64,000 nt of DNA, taken from the NCBI RefSeq assembly GCF_900496995.4, contig NC_044014.1:3096501-3160500 (forward strand), in the 5' to 3' direction. This document shows, in pieces, positions 40,529 through 54,200 of the stretch. The stretch is from Aquila chrysaetos chrysaetos (lineage: Eukaryota; Chordata; Aves; Accipitriformes; Accipitridae). The notes beneath the pieces were generated by a model. The model was not told where the DNA came from. It did not search any database and saw only the letters and a program-made list of their open reading frames with translations. Position 1 is the first letter of the stretch; every line of letters starts with the position of its first letter. The position numbers were made by a program, and so were the translations under genes.

Positions 40529-41129
40529 CCTATTTAAACACTTTTTTCTTCAAAAAGAAAATAAATGGCCCTTCTCAAAAGTGCTGCTTTAAAGAAAAGG
40601 ACCAAATTATTTTTAAAAGCTTCCAGTATACAGGAAACAAAGTTGAAAAAGTGTATTTTCTTCAGAAAGCTGAAAACCCTGTTGAGGATGAAGAGTGTTT
40701 CTGAGCTCCTTCCCTCAAAGGGGACATGTGTGTTTGCCTCTAGGAAACAAGCGGCGATTGAATGTAGACAGAACAGAGCTCCAGAAAGGAAAGATGTCAG
40801 GTACGTGTTTTATTTCCTTTCCTGAGACAGGACTGAAAGGCTATTAAATCTAATTTGCTGCTGAGACTATATCCTGTCAGTTAAAGCTCCCTTACCAACA
40901 CAGCTAACAACATTTTGCTTAGTCTTCTCCTCCAGAATGAATCCAACCTCCCTTCAGGTCGGTCCCCGTGAGCAACGCTGTTCCCTCACACTCCAGACAC
41001 TTGTTTGCAACTCCAGAAATCTTTGGATCTGCTGACACGTCCACGAGCAGGATTACAGCTCGCTGTGGATTGTTCAAGGTACAAAAGCAAAGAAAATCGC
41101 AGAAAATGACCATCCTCTCCGGGACTCAC

Positions 41130-41275
41130 CCTTTGATGGGCGGGGGGGGAGGTGGTCGGGCTGATCAAGTCTTGACTTTCCATGAGGTTCCCATAATCGG
41201 CCATGCTTCCTTTGAGAGGCAGAGGAGGAGGAACGTCGGGGATGTCGGAGCTGGACATACCATTCAGCTCCAGAT
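41130..41275 (-). CDS. DOCK1: DOCK1 exon: first Crk-type SH3-binding motif
   Basis: A 146 bp exon, phase 1 in and phase 0 out, encoding LELNGMSSSDIP, then DVPPPLPLKGS, then MADYGNLMESQDL and SPTTSPPAHQR. PPPLPLK fits the PPxLPxK consensus by which DOCK180 binds the first SH3 domain of CrkII, the interaction through which it was discovered (family knowledge). The acceptor is GGTTTTTCCAG and the donor GTGAGT. The stretch before HQR carries only three prolines, two of them adjacent, where I recall an uninterrupted proline run in mammals, so this part of the tail is variable. Earlier and later prolines in the tail are kept. Confidence 0.96.
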
Positions 41276-44200
41276 CTGGAAAAACCAACACTGAGTTAAC
41301 AATTTCAATAACTGAATTGAATCCAAAGATCCAGACTGCGCCAATTCTTACGACATTGATTCTGCGATAATGCTGCACATGCGATATCTTTGTCTGCTCT
41401 TCACTGCCTCTATAATTATCTGTAGCTCATCTAATGAGGGATTTTAGAGGAAAGTAGAACAAATGAACCAACCCCCGCATTGACAGGAAGTATGCACTGT
41501 GGAGTCACATTGGGCTAATTTTTAGGATATGCTCAAAATACTTGAACGATCCCCTCTTTTTAATAGAAAATAATTTTTACTTCAGATTTCACGCCAAAAT
41601 ATTCATAGCTTAGCAAATATAATTTTCTCAGCTCTAAGGTCTGCATTTTCACCTCGTACATTAATACACAAGAGAAGTTTTGGTAAGTGCACTAAGAAAA
41701 TATAATTGAGCTAAGCTTTATTTACTTTCCCCTAGTAAAATAAAAGCTTCTTGTTAATAAAATGCACAAATGAAAGCCTATAATTAACTACATCTCTCTC
41801 AAAAAGTTTCAAACTCCAGGTAACTATAATAAATGAGCAGTCATTAGCTGTTGAGTAAATAAAATCACGCAAGAGAAAGTACAAAACATTTATTATTACT
41901 GTTTGCTGGGTAGAAAGTTCCCTTTTCTTAGCAGATAAATCCTAGCAGGTACGTGCTGTAAAGGCTAATAGCCTGAGGGACAATAAAGTTTATTGAGGCC
42001 TGAGTGATACATAGGTTTTTGTGTAGAAATCCACCCACGGTGTATTTCAGGGTAATTCAGTCATTTTAACACAGGCGAAACCCACTGTGAGCTCTACGAG
42101 ATAAGAAACTTAATTTATTTTTGACAAATTAGGGAAATGTTTTCATTTAGGAAATGAAAAAGGGTTATTTTATTTTACTGGGGTGATTTGTGAAACAAGT
42201 GGAGGACTTGTTTATGCAGATATTTTTATTGCAAGGTTCCTATCAATATCTTGCAAAAAGTATCCTTTTATTGTTCTCTAAAATGGCCTCTCACTAACAC
42301 ATTTAACTGTAAGGTGGCTGTATTGATTTGTCACTGAAAACTGTACTTTCACTCTTCATCCTTTCACTTGAACTTTCAACTACGCCAGGAAGAAGAATAT
42401 TTTCCATCCTGGGACTTCAAACTTTCAAAGGCTTCTACATCAGACTGGAAAGTGTTGTTTGTCCTCCAGGACCTGAATTTCTCATGGCTTTCTCCATTGC
42501 TCCTGTTTTTCATCCTTCCTTTTCTACACACATAGGATTTGTCCATTCCCCAAACATTTGAATATTTTCCTTTAAATATCTCCATCAGAATCTATTTCTG
42601 CTAAGCTCATGCCATTAAACATGTAACTGGAAAAACAACGCTACGCATTTGGAACTAAATATTGATGCTGTGAATGGACTTCCCTGTTCATTTGATAGGA
42701 ATTCCCAGCCATACTGTACATCTAAAGATCGTAGGCATTTGACACCGTAAACCTCACAAAACAGCTCCTTGACATACATCCTGCACGTCTCATCCACAAC
42801 TACGTATCTATCTATCTATCTGTCTATCTATCTATCTACCTATGTGTTCGCTTATTCCATGCAGTTTAGGATAATACTGGGAGATGTTTGGAAAATGGCA
42901 TTTTCTTTAGAGTTGTAGCTTTAGCTAGAACTTTAGCAGAACCTTGAATCCTGCTTCAGAAAGGAAAAACTTCTTTCGGCATTTACTGTAAACAAGCCAC
43001 GTTTTTAGGTTTCACTATACATTCCTTAGGTGGAAACTGAAAATGAGTATAACACCACACTATTACCCAAAGATAAAGCGAATTTAACTGCCCTGAACAC
43101 TTCACCTTTGTATCTTACATGATATTGCAGTATCTACTAACTTCATCTAAGCCTTTCATGTAGACTAATAGGTGCTACCCGGGAGATGGCAAGACAAATT
43201 TTGTTAGGAGTTACACAAACCCTTTGTTTCTTTAAGGCTGACATTTGGAAGATCCATGGAAAGGCAGGTAAGCAATGTTTTTACGAGAGCTGCAGAGGAA
43301 ACAAGGTGTGGAGGCAACTCTACTTTAACATCTGCAATACCCTGGACAACCTGGATGGTCACCAACTGTCCGTGCAACTGTGTCCTGCTCTTCTTCTGTC
43401 CCTTCCCCTACGTTCCCCAGCTCCTGTTACTGCTCTAATTTTCTGCAGCCCCCACTGTGTTCCTACAACCTGTACATAGCACCTTCACAACCTCATCCTT
43501 TTGCAAGACAGCAATAAATCCCTGTAAAAGTGGACAGAGTATTTCCATCCACATGAATAGTTCATAATATACATTAACAACATATTTGCATTCAGTCTGG
43601 AAAACTGTTTAGTAGAACAACAATATTCTATAATGAAAAAAATCATTTGCCCTGACTAGCTAATCTCTCACTCAGTTTAATGAAATCCAGGAGTCATCCA
43701 CCCTACTGCAGAAACAGGTATCGAACACAAACTTCAGTAATTTTCAGTTGTGTGTCAAGAAGATCTATTTGCTCCAGATCTATTAATTTTCTCCTGCTCA
43801 ATTCAGCTGAACTATACCTCACTAACTCAGTCACTACACAAATAATTACTCATCATTTCTGGTTTGCTATCATTATTCAAGGTGTTTCATCAGACTAGTA
43901 TGCTCTGAATATTTATTTCTTACTGGACACGTGCCACTGAGAATATCTTTGAGCTGGCGAGAGATCAGTTAGGTGACTTTTTTTTTTCATCTTAACCTGA
44001 TGATCAAATCTTACACTCCATTCTCCCAAACTGCCAGCTAACAAGCAAGCAGGATTGCTTAGCAACCCATTAACTGCTTTTAGCCAATTTGTGCACTGAA
44101 ATAACTGTTTTATCCTTGGAATTCCTAAAAATTTTTACCACTACAATTTCTCAAATGATTATGGACAAGTCCCGTGGATTTTGCAATAAGCTGAACCTAT

Positions 44201-45496
44201 TTTACATAACACCCATAAATCTCCAGCACATAGACATAAATATTCTCAGAAATACTTGACAGCTTCAGATACTTTTTAAAAAAAGAGATCAAGTTAGTTT
44301 TAATAAAACGTACACAGGAAGAAATAATCCAATGCAAAGACTATCTTTTGCAGGAATATATATACTATACTTCTCTGTATTTCAAGTTGTTAGCATACTG
44401 GTAGTTTCCGGCTACCAAAACTGTAAAGAAAGGAGAGGGTTCACCGTTACCAAATACTTGTTTTGGGTGTCTGACTATGCAAAGGAAATGCTGCATTCAT
44501 TTGCATTTCCTTATCCCTCTTCCACATGTTTGCAGCCAACAATTTCAAATCATTAAAACATGCCACATGCCTTTTGGAAGACAATTCTGTTGCTATAGAT
44601 TTGTAGAATAAACACATTCCTGCTCACAGAACATGTATCCGCAATTGGCAACAAGAACTTTCCAAAACACTCCCTATTTAAGGGAAAAGGTTTTAAGTGT
44701 CAAAAAAAGTAAATAAAACAGTGACCTTGATAGAACAAGATTTTTTTCTTAAAACTGATCATCTATTCTCCTCTTTACTAACAATGAACTCTTGACTATT
44801 GTACTAGCATTTGGGTACATGTATCAAAAAGATCTTTTTTTTTTTTTTTTTTCTTTCTTGCCACATGCTAGCAACTGAAAACTCTGAATAACAGGTTTTG
44901 GAAAATAGCACTGTAAAAGAAATAGGTGTTGTATTACACCCAGTTTTGCAATAGGGTTTCCTGAAGATGGAAGCAAACAGATGCTATTTTACAGAAAAAC
45001 TGAGTGATAGATGTCAATGTCAAACAACAAATACATCAAAAAGACTGACTTTTTTTCCCCCCTTCTGGCTTGTACTCACTATGTAGCAAATAAAAGTTCT
45101 TTTAAGGTATAATTACATGAACAGATTATTTTTTCAGCCTTTATGCTCCAAAACACCCTAAATCCAATACAGAATCAAGTACAACACTAATTTTTGACAG
45201 TTACTCTATACCTAAGTAATTGTTAATGATTACTTGAAAAGAAACCTTCTCAATGCAACAATTTTGCTTGCTTTCGTAAAATGTTGAAATACTTTTTGCT
45301 GGCAAAGGCAAGGAGCATGACGTTATGAGGCAAGTTCTTGTTCCTGCAAGCAATCCCATGGTGATGGCAGAAGGACTAACTCAAAGAACTCAAACCAAGG
45401 TGTAATGTAATGCTCAGGAAAGACATCTCCCCACCAGCGGTTATTTTGCATAAAATATTCTAGGAAAATAAAATGTAATTAAAATTAAAGACTTAC
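41276..45496 (-). other. DOCK1: DOCK1 intron
   Basis: A 4,221 bp intron, donor GTAAGT, acceptor GGTTTTTCCAG. AT-rich, with a tetranucleotide microsatellite at 42805-42842 and a T18 run at 44835-44852. No other feature recognised. Confidence 0.9.
42805..42842. repeat. (TATC)n microsatellite
   Basis: About nine TATC units interrupted by one TGTC and ending TACC. Likely polymorphic in length. Confidence 0.9.
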
Positions 45497-45650
45497 TGGA
45501 CTGTATGCTGAAAGAAAGTTTTGTCCGTGGAGTTATTGGGGGTGGTGTCACTTGGGAGCTGGGAGGTGATGGAGAGACGGAGAAACGTCTTTCACTTGAA
45601 ATGACGTTTATGACTTGGCTTTTTGGTCTCTGTGGTCTTAGTGGGCTGAT
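45497..45650 (-). CDS. DOCK1: DOCK1 exon: Ser/Pro-rich tail segment
   Basis: A 154 bp exon, phase 0 in and phase 1 out, encoding ISPLRPQRPKSQVINVI, SSERRFSVSPSPPSSQ and VTPPPITPRTKLSFSIQS. It is proline- and serine-rich with several SP and TP dipeptides (candidate sites for proline-directed kinases; inference). PLRPQRPK resembles an SH3 ligand but is not one of the mapped Crk sites. The acceptor is CCCTGTGCAG and the donor GTAAGT. The last base (A) joins AT of the next exon to give Asn, where I recall Ser in human. This exon and its neighbours form the disordered adaptor-binding tail. Confidence 0.96.
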
Positions 45651-48600
45651 CTGCACAGGGACAAAACCAGTAAGACAGTAAAGCAATACATGTTGTTACT
45701 GAGCAGCAGACCTTGGGATTGCTACATTTTCCCCACTACCTCCTAAAGAGTAATAGGGCAATGATAACATACAACACTTCTGATTTAATGCAGTATTTCA
45801 CAGCAGCAAATGTTTTTGCCTTCTCCCCAGGAATCACAATGAGACTTAATGCACACACCTTCCCGTAGCCTGGCATATTTTTCTGAAGCAATGAGCCAAT
45901 TCCCCAAACACTTGCTTAGTAACAGCTCAGGAAGTCTATATCCTTACACAAGATTATACAGCATTCAAAATATTTTCTTTCTTCTCATGGGGCTCTACTT
46001 CCCTGTTAAAATTTATCTCTTTAATTGTTTGCATGGTGAAACTCTCTTCTGAGGAAGACATCATCTGTCCAGAAACGCTTTCTTGATGGTGCCTGTTTGT
46101 GCTTATATTTAATTCACTGAAATATCCCTATTGTTTTGCTTGAGCTGCTTCATAGTCCACTTAAATTTTCCATCAGAAACCCTGAAATGATACTTGTAAT
46201 CTGATGGGCAACTGTTGCCTTTGTTAAGGTGATTCCTTTTACTGAGTTTAATTCTGAGCTCTCCTGTTTGTTACCCGTCCACCAGCTCCCATATTTCTAG
46301 TAATCGCAGTGAAGAAAGGAATTTTTCATTTCCAAGAGGTCACTGAAAATGGAGCAGCAGCCTGAAGTTAAGAGGGGAATTACATCCAAGGTGCTGCATT
46401 AGGACAAAACAGAAAATGCCAGCAGCAGTTCATGCTTTTTCGAAGAATTTTGTCATTTCAGAATGTTTTTTTAGAAAGTATGTTGTGAAGGAGAAATCTA
46501 AAATGAGGTATCAGTGCTTCCTTTTATTTTCAGCAAACAAATCCTAAAAGGGTTTGCATAAAAGGCTGTGCCTCTGAGACCCTTCTACATGAAATGCGTG
46601 ACCATAAAGTATGTAACTTTTTTTTTGAAAGTTCATCAAGACCTCAGGGTAACCTTTCAGAAATTTGGCTCATACTAAAATTCAAGTCCTAAAGACTCCA
46701 AAGGTTTCTTCTTTCAAGATCTTTTAACGCATATTTTTAGTAGAATGGATAAGCAAAGTAATCACTTTCTCAGAGGCATATAATTATAAAAAAGCAAATA
46801 AGGAAAACACACTAATTGATTAGCAAAGCTGCAAAGCCAGAACCAAGAGAAAACCCAACAACTAGATTAAGTTCCCAAGTTAACCTGGTCTGTAGCTACT
46901 TATCTCAAATAAATTTTAACTTCTTCTGTGATTGACAAGCTTGGTCCTCTGCTTAAAGCTTCACAATAAATCACGGTTCTGCTAGGGAATATGAACTCTT
47001 TGGAGACCACTAATCCATAATGAACCCATTGCTAATTTTTTTTGGTCTAACGAAAGGAAGATCAATAGTGAGTGGTGTTAGGTGCCACTAAATCAATAAA
47101 ATGTACAGCCTGCTATTCTGATTTCTAACACAGCTTTCAAGTGGTCTGTTAATTACCTGGCTTCAGTATTAGGTTTGCTATCAGCTCATGGAATCAAAGA
47201 ACTAACAATGAGAATTTATGTTAAAGAAGTTTATGTGATGCTTAAAAGAAGATATAAATCTCTAGAAAACTATAAAGACATTACTGATAATTTTCATATA
47301 CCAAAGTGCTTAATTTATCTTCTGATAAGATCAGAGTAGTACAAGATCTCTGTAATTAGGCCTTGGGTTTTGATCAGTCAATAAATCCATTATGAGTACA
47401 GTGAGATTTGGAAAAAAGTATTTAAGCCATACAACTAGACAAAACAGGCTCCAAATGCTCCTTTTTAAAGAAAATGTAAAAGCTCCATGAAATAATTCTG
47501 CAGTTTTATAATCTTCTCATGTTCTTCCATGAATATTCATTTGATTGGAAAAAAAAAAGTTCCTATATAAGAAAGTCCATCGCAGTGATGGAAACACTCA
47601 TTTCATGAGACGTCATCTTTGAAGAGAGTAGCAGAAGCTCTGCAGAGATGGGAATGACTGCTGCCTGACATGCCTGCTGCACCTCTCACTTGATATTCTC
47701 TGTATCATGCTTGCAATTACGTTGCACAAACCAATTAGTAGTGAATAACACAGGATCGAGAACAGATTCATATATAAGGTTATTGATGCATCCTTCCCTC
47801 CTGAAAGCAAACCACTGATAACTGCCTTTTTGTGGTGGGCGAAGAATAATTTAGAATACGAGTGTTGTCAGGCAACAGATAATTGTGTGTGTGGGGTGTG
47901 AATATCTGAAACTGGACTTTCGTCAAGCACAAGTCTGCTATTTGCCAGCTACAACTGGCACGGGCTGGTTGTGAACTGCGATGACACCTGGATGAAAGAG
48001 AAGTGACACACACCGAACCCTCTTGTTAATAAATAGACATGAGACAGAGCCAGCGATTATGAGGCTGACCACATGCTGTGCTTCTGCACAGACACTATTT
48101 TGACATATCTCACTATCCGAATCCATCACGGGTTCTCATTTACTCCCTCTCACCCTTCACAATTTTAAGCGGAGTTTTTCCAGGCTGCTGTGTATCCTTC
48201 AGCATCACCTTAGACCAGACTTCATTGCCCAGTCTTGCTCACGAGAACGTCGCATGAGGTGTGCCAAAAGTCACACTGAAGTCGGCGCATCGGGGTCTGC
48301 CACATCATTGCTACCCACAGAGCTTCCTCCTCTGTCGCAGAAAAAAGAAAGAAGGGCTTGACCGATCTGGTGTTGACAAATCCAAGCTGGCTGTTACTCT
48401 TTCATTTGTTTTCTTGAAGGTACTTATAAATTGTCATCATACTAAAGCAAAGCATCTCTTCTGCTGTAAAACCCCCAAATATTTTAGAAGTCAGAACTAA
48501 GAATCCATTAGAAAATTCACCAAATAATTGGAATATTGTAATTGAATTAGCAATGGTACAAGTGAGTTCTAAAATTCTCAACAGAATGAATCCAGTAACT

Positions 48601-51065
48601 ATAATACAAAATCTAGTAACTAATAGTAGTTTATTACTAAAATCTCGCTTTAAAAGCTCTTTAAATCTTATTATAATTTCCATTTCTAGTCAAATCTGGA
48701 TTCCAACTTTTTTTGGAAAAAAAAACCCCAAAAAAAACCCCCCAAAACCCAACAATCCTTAATTTCCACCCCCCTCCATTTCATCATCATCTTTTTTTAA
48801 GCTAGCAAACTTTCTGCTGCCAAGTTCCTAATGCAAGAGAACTCAAAATGCCTTTTTCTTCATAAAACACAGCAGTAACAGTGCTTTGGGAGTAATTTCA
48901 ACTTAGAAAGGGAACTTGCACACAGTGCAGCCCACAAAAGTAGAACAATGGAAAAGCTGAATTCTTACCCACAAAAGATAGCAATTTCCCTTTTATATAG
49001 TTAATAGGGGACAGGTCTCCAGAGTGCAAAAATTTTAAGACAAGACAAGTTTTATCTTTAAACTGCTTGACATTATCTGTACAAAATTCCTGAAGACAGC
49101 AGTGGGAATTGTACAACCACTCTTGTAAACTAATCTCAAAAGTGTTTCCTCTAGTTCATCTACAAGAGCAAATGAACCACACTAACACCAAGCATTAAAA
49201 ATTGACTTGGTCATTTTGAAGCTCATCAAGTAGTTTGCAGATACTGAAAAGGAAGAGTTTTTCTCTCACCAGTAAACTCCTTTTCATATTATTGATCTGT
49301 GGATTTCAAGAAGCTCGAAGTAACTAAGTAACTAATTCTGACATTTAATTGCCCTCCCTCTCTATAACCAGGGGACAATTAGTCATACCAGTCATTGACT
49401 GAAAGCTCTTGACTGGGAATAGTGGAAAACTTGAGTCAAACCATGTTGGGCTTTGCTCATTTTTGTTCTTCAGATGACAAATGGGAATATGCCTTGAAGG
49501 GTCATCATGTCCCCCTTTCCAGCCAGCATTTACATTTTTCCAGTCATAAGGAATCTTCTCCAATATCCAACACCTCTCGGAGATGACAGTGACCTTGCAG
49601 TGACATCAACCAGCTCTCCAGCATCCTTGAACGCCTTTGTGCAAGTCCAGCTGACTGAGCTGCCCTGCAATACAATTTTCTTCTTCTGTGGCTAATGCTC
49701 TTCTCCCACAAGCTCTGCTAGTCCGTTTGGGGATCTGGGACATGGGAGCGCAAGTCTTGCCATTGCAATGTTCAGGCTTAGTCAAAATACCACTGCTACA
49801 ATGTGCAGAGTTGAATGCGTTGCATCAAAAAGATGAGACACGTGGAAATCTATGCAAAATGTAATTTCTGTCTGAAAACACTCTAAAGATGCTCACCTGG
49901 CTGGATTTGGCAAGAGGAATCTCCATTTATACAAACCAGGGCTGATCCAAAATTTACTGAAGTCAATGGAAAAACTCACCGGCTTCAAAGCAGTTTGGGT
50001 GAAAAGCCTGAGACGCACAAAAGGGGGTTTTTTTGAGCTTTTTGCTGAGCTAATACTGGGCCTATGGCCACATCACAGAAAACAACTCTGATCTTCCAAG
50101 ATGTCAGAAGACATATCTGAGAGACTAGCTCATCTCTGGATGGAAAAGGAGGAGCAAATCCAGAAAACAGAGGAACTATAGCTGAACATCTAAGTAATAT
50201 TCGGCTACAAACACCAAACAGAAAGACTTAAAGGATCTAGTCATCACAGGTCAGAGAGAAATAGTTTCGAAAGTCCAATGTAAATGACACAGCCACCGAC
50301 GGAAGACTCTGCTGAGTTAAAAGTTGTCTCTAAAAGCACCTGTGCAAATCTTTAAAAGAACATTACATTTATTTCTGGAGGGCACGTTTTAAACTATTGG
50401 CCTCAAAACAGGTGTCCAGACAGAGATTTGGAGGTTACAGTTAGTTCATGCACTCCCTGCTCCAGCTTAAAAAGGCCTTACTTTCAATTTCAGAGCTAAA
50501 ACTTCTCAAGTTACCTAAGCCTTTAGAAGAGTTTCAGTGAATTAAATATACGCCAAGAAGAGAGGGCTTAAGAGAGATATGCCCTGTAGTTAATATTCTT
50601 ACACACAGCCACCAGTGGAACTGCTTACGATTTTCTGCTCAAAATAGCCTTTCAAGAATACGTAATTGCCATGCACAAAATGACCTTGTAACATTTCCAC
50701 CAAAAAGTGTCTGGCAGTAGTCAGCTGAAATACGAGAAAACCCATCATGATCTATTGGGAACCATAAATTCAAAAGGCTGCTAACATGGTAGCATTTATT
50801 TTACTTAGGTTATACCATCTGTACCTTTTATCAAATCGTCATATATAGCTTTTGGTTAAGATTTTCATACGAGATACCATGATTTTTTTACACTGTAAAT
50901 AAAATCTATATTTTTGATTCATTATCACACATATTAACATTGTAGCATATTCCCTTAGAGTTATTTTTGGTCTAAAAATAAACTAAAACATAAAAATCAA
51001 TGTTTTTATTTAAAAAGAGAAAGAACACTGCTCAGAATTAGGTAAAGCATTACTTGCTAAGTTAC
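45651..51065 (-). other. DOCK1: DOCK1 intron
   Basis: A 5,415 bp intron, donor GTAACT, acceptor TGTGCAG. No repeat recognised apart from an A/C homopolymer stretch near 48717-48750. Short open frames only. Confidence 0.88.
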
Positions 51066-51264
51066 CGTTTCTGAAAGGATCACTGCTTCAGACTGCTGCA
51101 GAGAAATATCAGTAGATTTAAATTCTTTATCAAATATCTCTTGGTGCTTGCTGTTCCTTTTCTCCTTCTTCTTTTCTTTCTTATCTTTATCTAGGTCATC
51201 CTTGTCCAATTTATCTTGAGACCTAGAATGCATCTTTTTTGGCAGGAGGGGCTCCAGCACAAAC
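51066..51264 (-). CDS. DOCK1: DOCK1 exon: lysine-rich segment of the C-terminal tail
   Basis: A 199 bp exon whose first base completes the preceding Gly codon and which ends in phase 0. It encodes FVLEPLLPKKMHSRSQDK, then the charged run KDKKEKKKEKRNSKH, then HQEIFDKEFKSTDISLQQ and SEAVILSET. The dense Lys/Glu segment is the polybasic part of the tail. In DOCK proteins such C-terminal basic stretches have been linked to binding acidic phospholipids at the membrane (family knowledge; exact lipid not claimed here). The acceptor is ATTTTCTTTAG and the donor GTAACT. Compared with the human protein I see only conservative changes, such as Asp for Glu and Val for Ala. The internal ATG is not a start; the open frame runs through from the acceptor. 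Confidence 0.97.
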
Positions 51265-54200
51265 CTAAAGAAAATTGTTGTTGCTTAGATCAATAAAATA
51301 CTATTTTCAAAACGCCTAATTTTCATTTACATATTTCCCAAAGTCTCGCTTGAGTTAACAGTGCTTTGCTAATCCAGGAAAACTCATTACAGAGAAAAGG
51401 AGGGGGCAGAAGGTCATAACAATCATAATTGTCTTACAATAAAATTTACTGCAGAACTGCTGAAGAACCAGTACTGCCTATTTCCCTCCTCTGTAGTAAA
51501 TTTACTGGTTTACAGCTACACAAACTCCTGAGTTTCGCTGTATGTGGTTTACATAAAAATTAGTTTCTCATTCAGCACTCCCACTATCTATGCCGTGGCA
51601 CCACGGCCAGTGTGCCAGCAGCTGCCTGGAAACTCCAGTGGAAATCAGCTCTATACGAGTGCAGGTAAGTGTACGATGCATTAAAGAAATGTCACCCCTA
51701 CTTCCCCGGCACCTTGGAGGCAGTCCTTATGTCTACCAATGGCTTTAAGGATTTCTTTAAAAAAGAGCCAAGTCCCCAGATTTCTCCTGGACTTTTTTTC
51801 TGGTTTTTTTTTGGTGGAGAAAGAGGATGTACATACTCCCCAGAGAAGGAATAACAGTAAAGAAATTGTTCTGCAGAGGTGTAGTGATTTTCTGTTGAAC
51901 ACGCACAACATAAATCACTTTCTAATCCTTGTAACTCATCAAAAGTACAGTACCTTTTCACAGAAGAGCAAACAATATCGCCCTCAATGCAAAGGAAACA
52001 CCTATACATTGGTATAGAGGTTTAACCACAGGCACAAGCCCCATTCCTGTCTGTAATAACACCCTGCGTGTACGTTTGATTTTGCACGCACGCATGAGGA
52101 TAGACATCCATACGAGTGTGCGCACACATACCCACAGATGCACACCCCTGCTCGCCTACAGCACGCCCTGGTGAGGGGGAGCCACGAGGGCTGAGCTTAG
52201 TTGTTCTGATATTAAAGACAAACTCAAGAATGAAAAATCGGTCAGGTAATAACAAAGGGCAAGGTTAGTTTCCAAATAGCAGATGTATTTTCCCACCTGG
52301 AATGCTTCAAGCGTGTGGATATAGGCAGGGCTGATATACTACTACCATCAGCTCTGCAGTTTTTACAGTCCATGACTAATTTTTTTTCTGGCTACAAAGG
52401 AAAAAATCTTTAGCAGTTCAATGAACTTTTAAAGGAAAACTTCATTTTTTAAAAAGTCTTTATTGTGTAGGGAAAGCATTATTCTAAGTAATATTGGAAC
52501 TCTTTTTAGCTAATTTTCACTCAGTAACTTAAAGGAATCTCCTTATCTCACCTTTTTTTAGTGACTAGTTTAAATAAAAGTTAAAGAGATATTTTTCTCT
52601 TAACGAGCTAAAATATTCTTAGCTGGACAAAGTATTTTCTAATTTATTTTATATTATAAACTAAACAAACTACTAAAATCATACCTTAGTCAAAATTACA
52701 CTGACAGATTTTAAGCGGATGTCTCAAATCATCACATTACAAAACCGAAGCCAAACCAAAAATCCCCAAACAAAGAAACGAGCTTACTTTTTAACACTGG
52801 AAAAGTATTTACTATGCCATGGGGATGCATGCACGTACAGGACACAATCTTTGCTGTGAAATACTGGAGGATTCATATTTCAGGCAATTTGCAGTGAAGT
52901 TATCCTAATCATCTCCATGAGCAGCAATATCCAGCAGCAACATCCAAAATTATTATTATTTTTGTTGTTGTTTGAAGCACTAAAGGCCCTTCAGTTTTCA
53001 GCCTAAGTCAGCTCATTTGATGGAAAGATGCTCAAACCAGTACCTGCAGCAATGACCCCTGAGCCATTACCCTCATAACCAAAGCCAAAACCACACGGGT
53101 CGGGAGACAAAACTGCAAGCTTTTTTCATCCCATTTTACAGATAGGGAAAAGGGAGGGCAATGCCTTGCCTGGGGCCACAAAGCGCATCAGTGCCGAAGC
53201 CCGGACCAGAAGACAGCTCTCCTGACACTGTTTTAGCCATCTGCATTGCATATTTTAGCCGCTTCTCCTGCCTCGCAGGCTGACTGCAAGTTTACAAGAA
53301 GAATTGCCATTCTTCAGACAAGGATTAATTGCTTCCCTTCCAGGCATTACTATTATTAGTACTATTAATTATTTGTATGCAACGTATCGGTGATAAAATG
53401 GGCTAGCACGCCATGCTCCTACTTGAGGTACATTAGGATTTCCAACAGATGGCAAAACACAGGCACAGTGGGACTTCCCCACTTCCAACCGCTGCTTTTA
53501 AGTGCTCAGATTTGTACTTCTAAGTCCCATTTTAAGCAGTGAATAAACCCAAGGTCCTTTTTTTAAAGTCAGAGTTTTATTTATACATAAAGTTGGGAGT
53601 TGTAAAACACATACTATGTCAACGTCTGCTTTGAGTTTTACTGTTTAAAAGCAGGAGAAGCTGGAGGTGGCATAAAATGTAAGTTGGGTGATCTGGGCAA
53701 GACAGTCTGTTGGCTCCGTTTTTAATTGTTTTTCTTAGCTTCATCTCTAATCTCAGAATTAACATGTGAATAGGGGGAAATGGAAAGTAGGAGAGGACAA
53801 CTGACCATAAACCCAATCAACTATGGTAGGTACATGGGTGAACTTCTTCCAAGTTAGTAGTGACAAACCACCCACATGATTTTTACAGTCATTTGAATTT
53901 TTCAGGTCTTCCATTATGGTATTTACATCCGATGATTTTTCTTTTCCTGCTCCACTGATCAAGCAAATGAGCATTTTTTTCAGGTCTTCTCAGTGATGAT
54001 AGTTGTTCATTATATTTTCCTCACATGTATTCCAGCTGTACTGCCCCAGGCTTGGAGCAGGAGCTGAGCTGCACCGTGATCTTTGTGAGGTTTTTTTTTA
54101 GTATACATACTGAGTAGACTCATGACATTCTCCAAAACTGCTAAGTGATACCTGCCACAACAAAGCTGGGATGGAGGTGCAAAAATTAAGAAAATAGCAT

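Larger units (their letters stand above)
31270..41129 (-). other. DOCK1: DOCK1 last intron
   Basis: A 9,860 bp intron with donor GTGAGT and acceptor TTCTTCCAG. It contains an AT dinucleotide run (31941-31954), CpG-rich patches at 32550-32650, 35570-36080, 36530-36660 and 36930-37030, a MIR fragment (38378-38510), a T12 run (39141-39152) and a solo LTR (39514-40528). Long open frames inside, including a 166-codon one at 35855-36355 (minus), look like chance in CpG-rich DNA. Confidence 0.9.
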
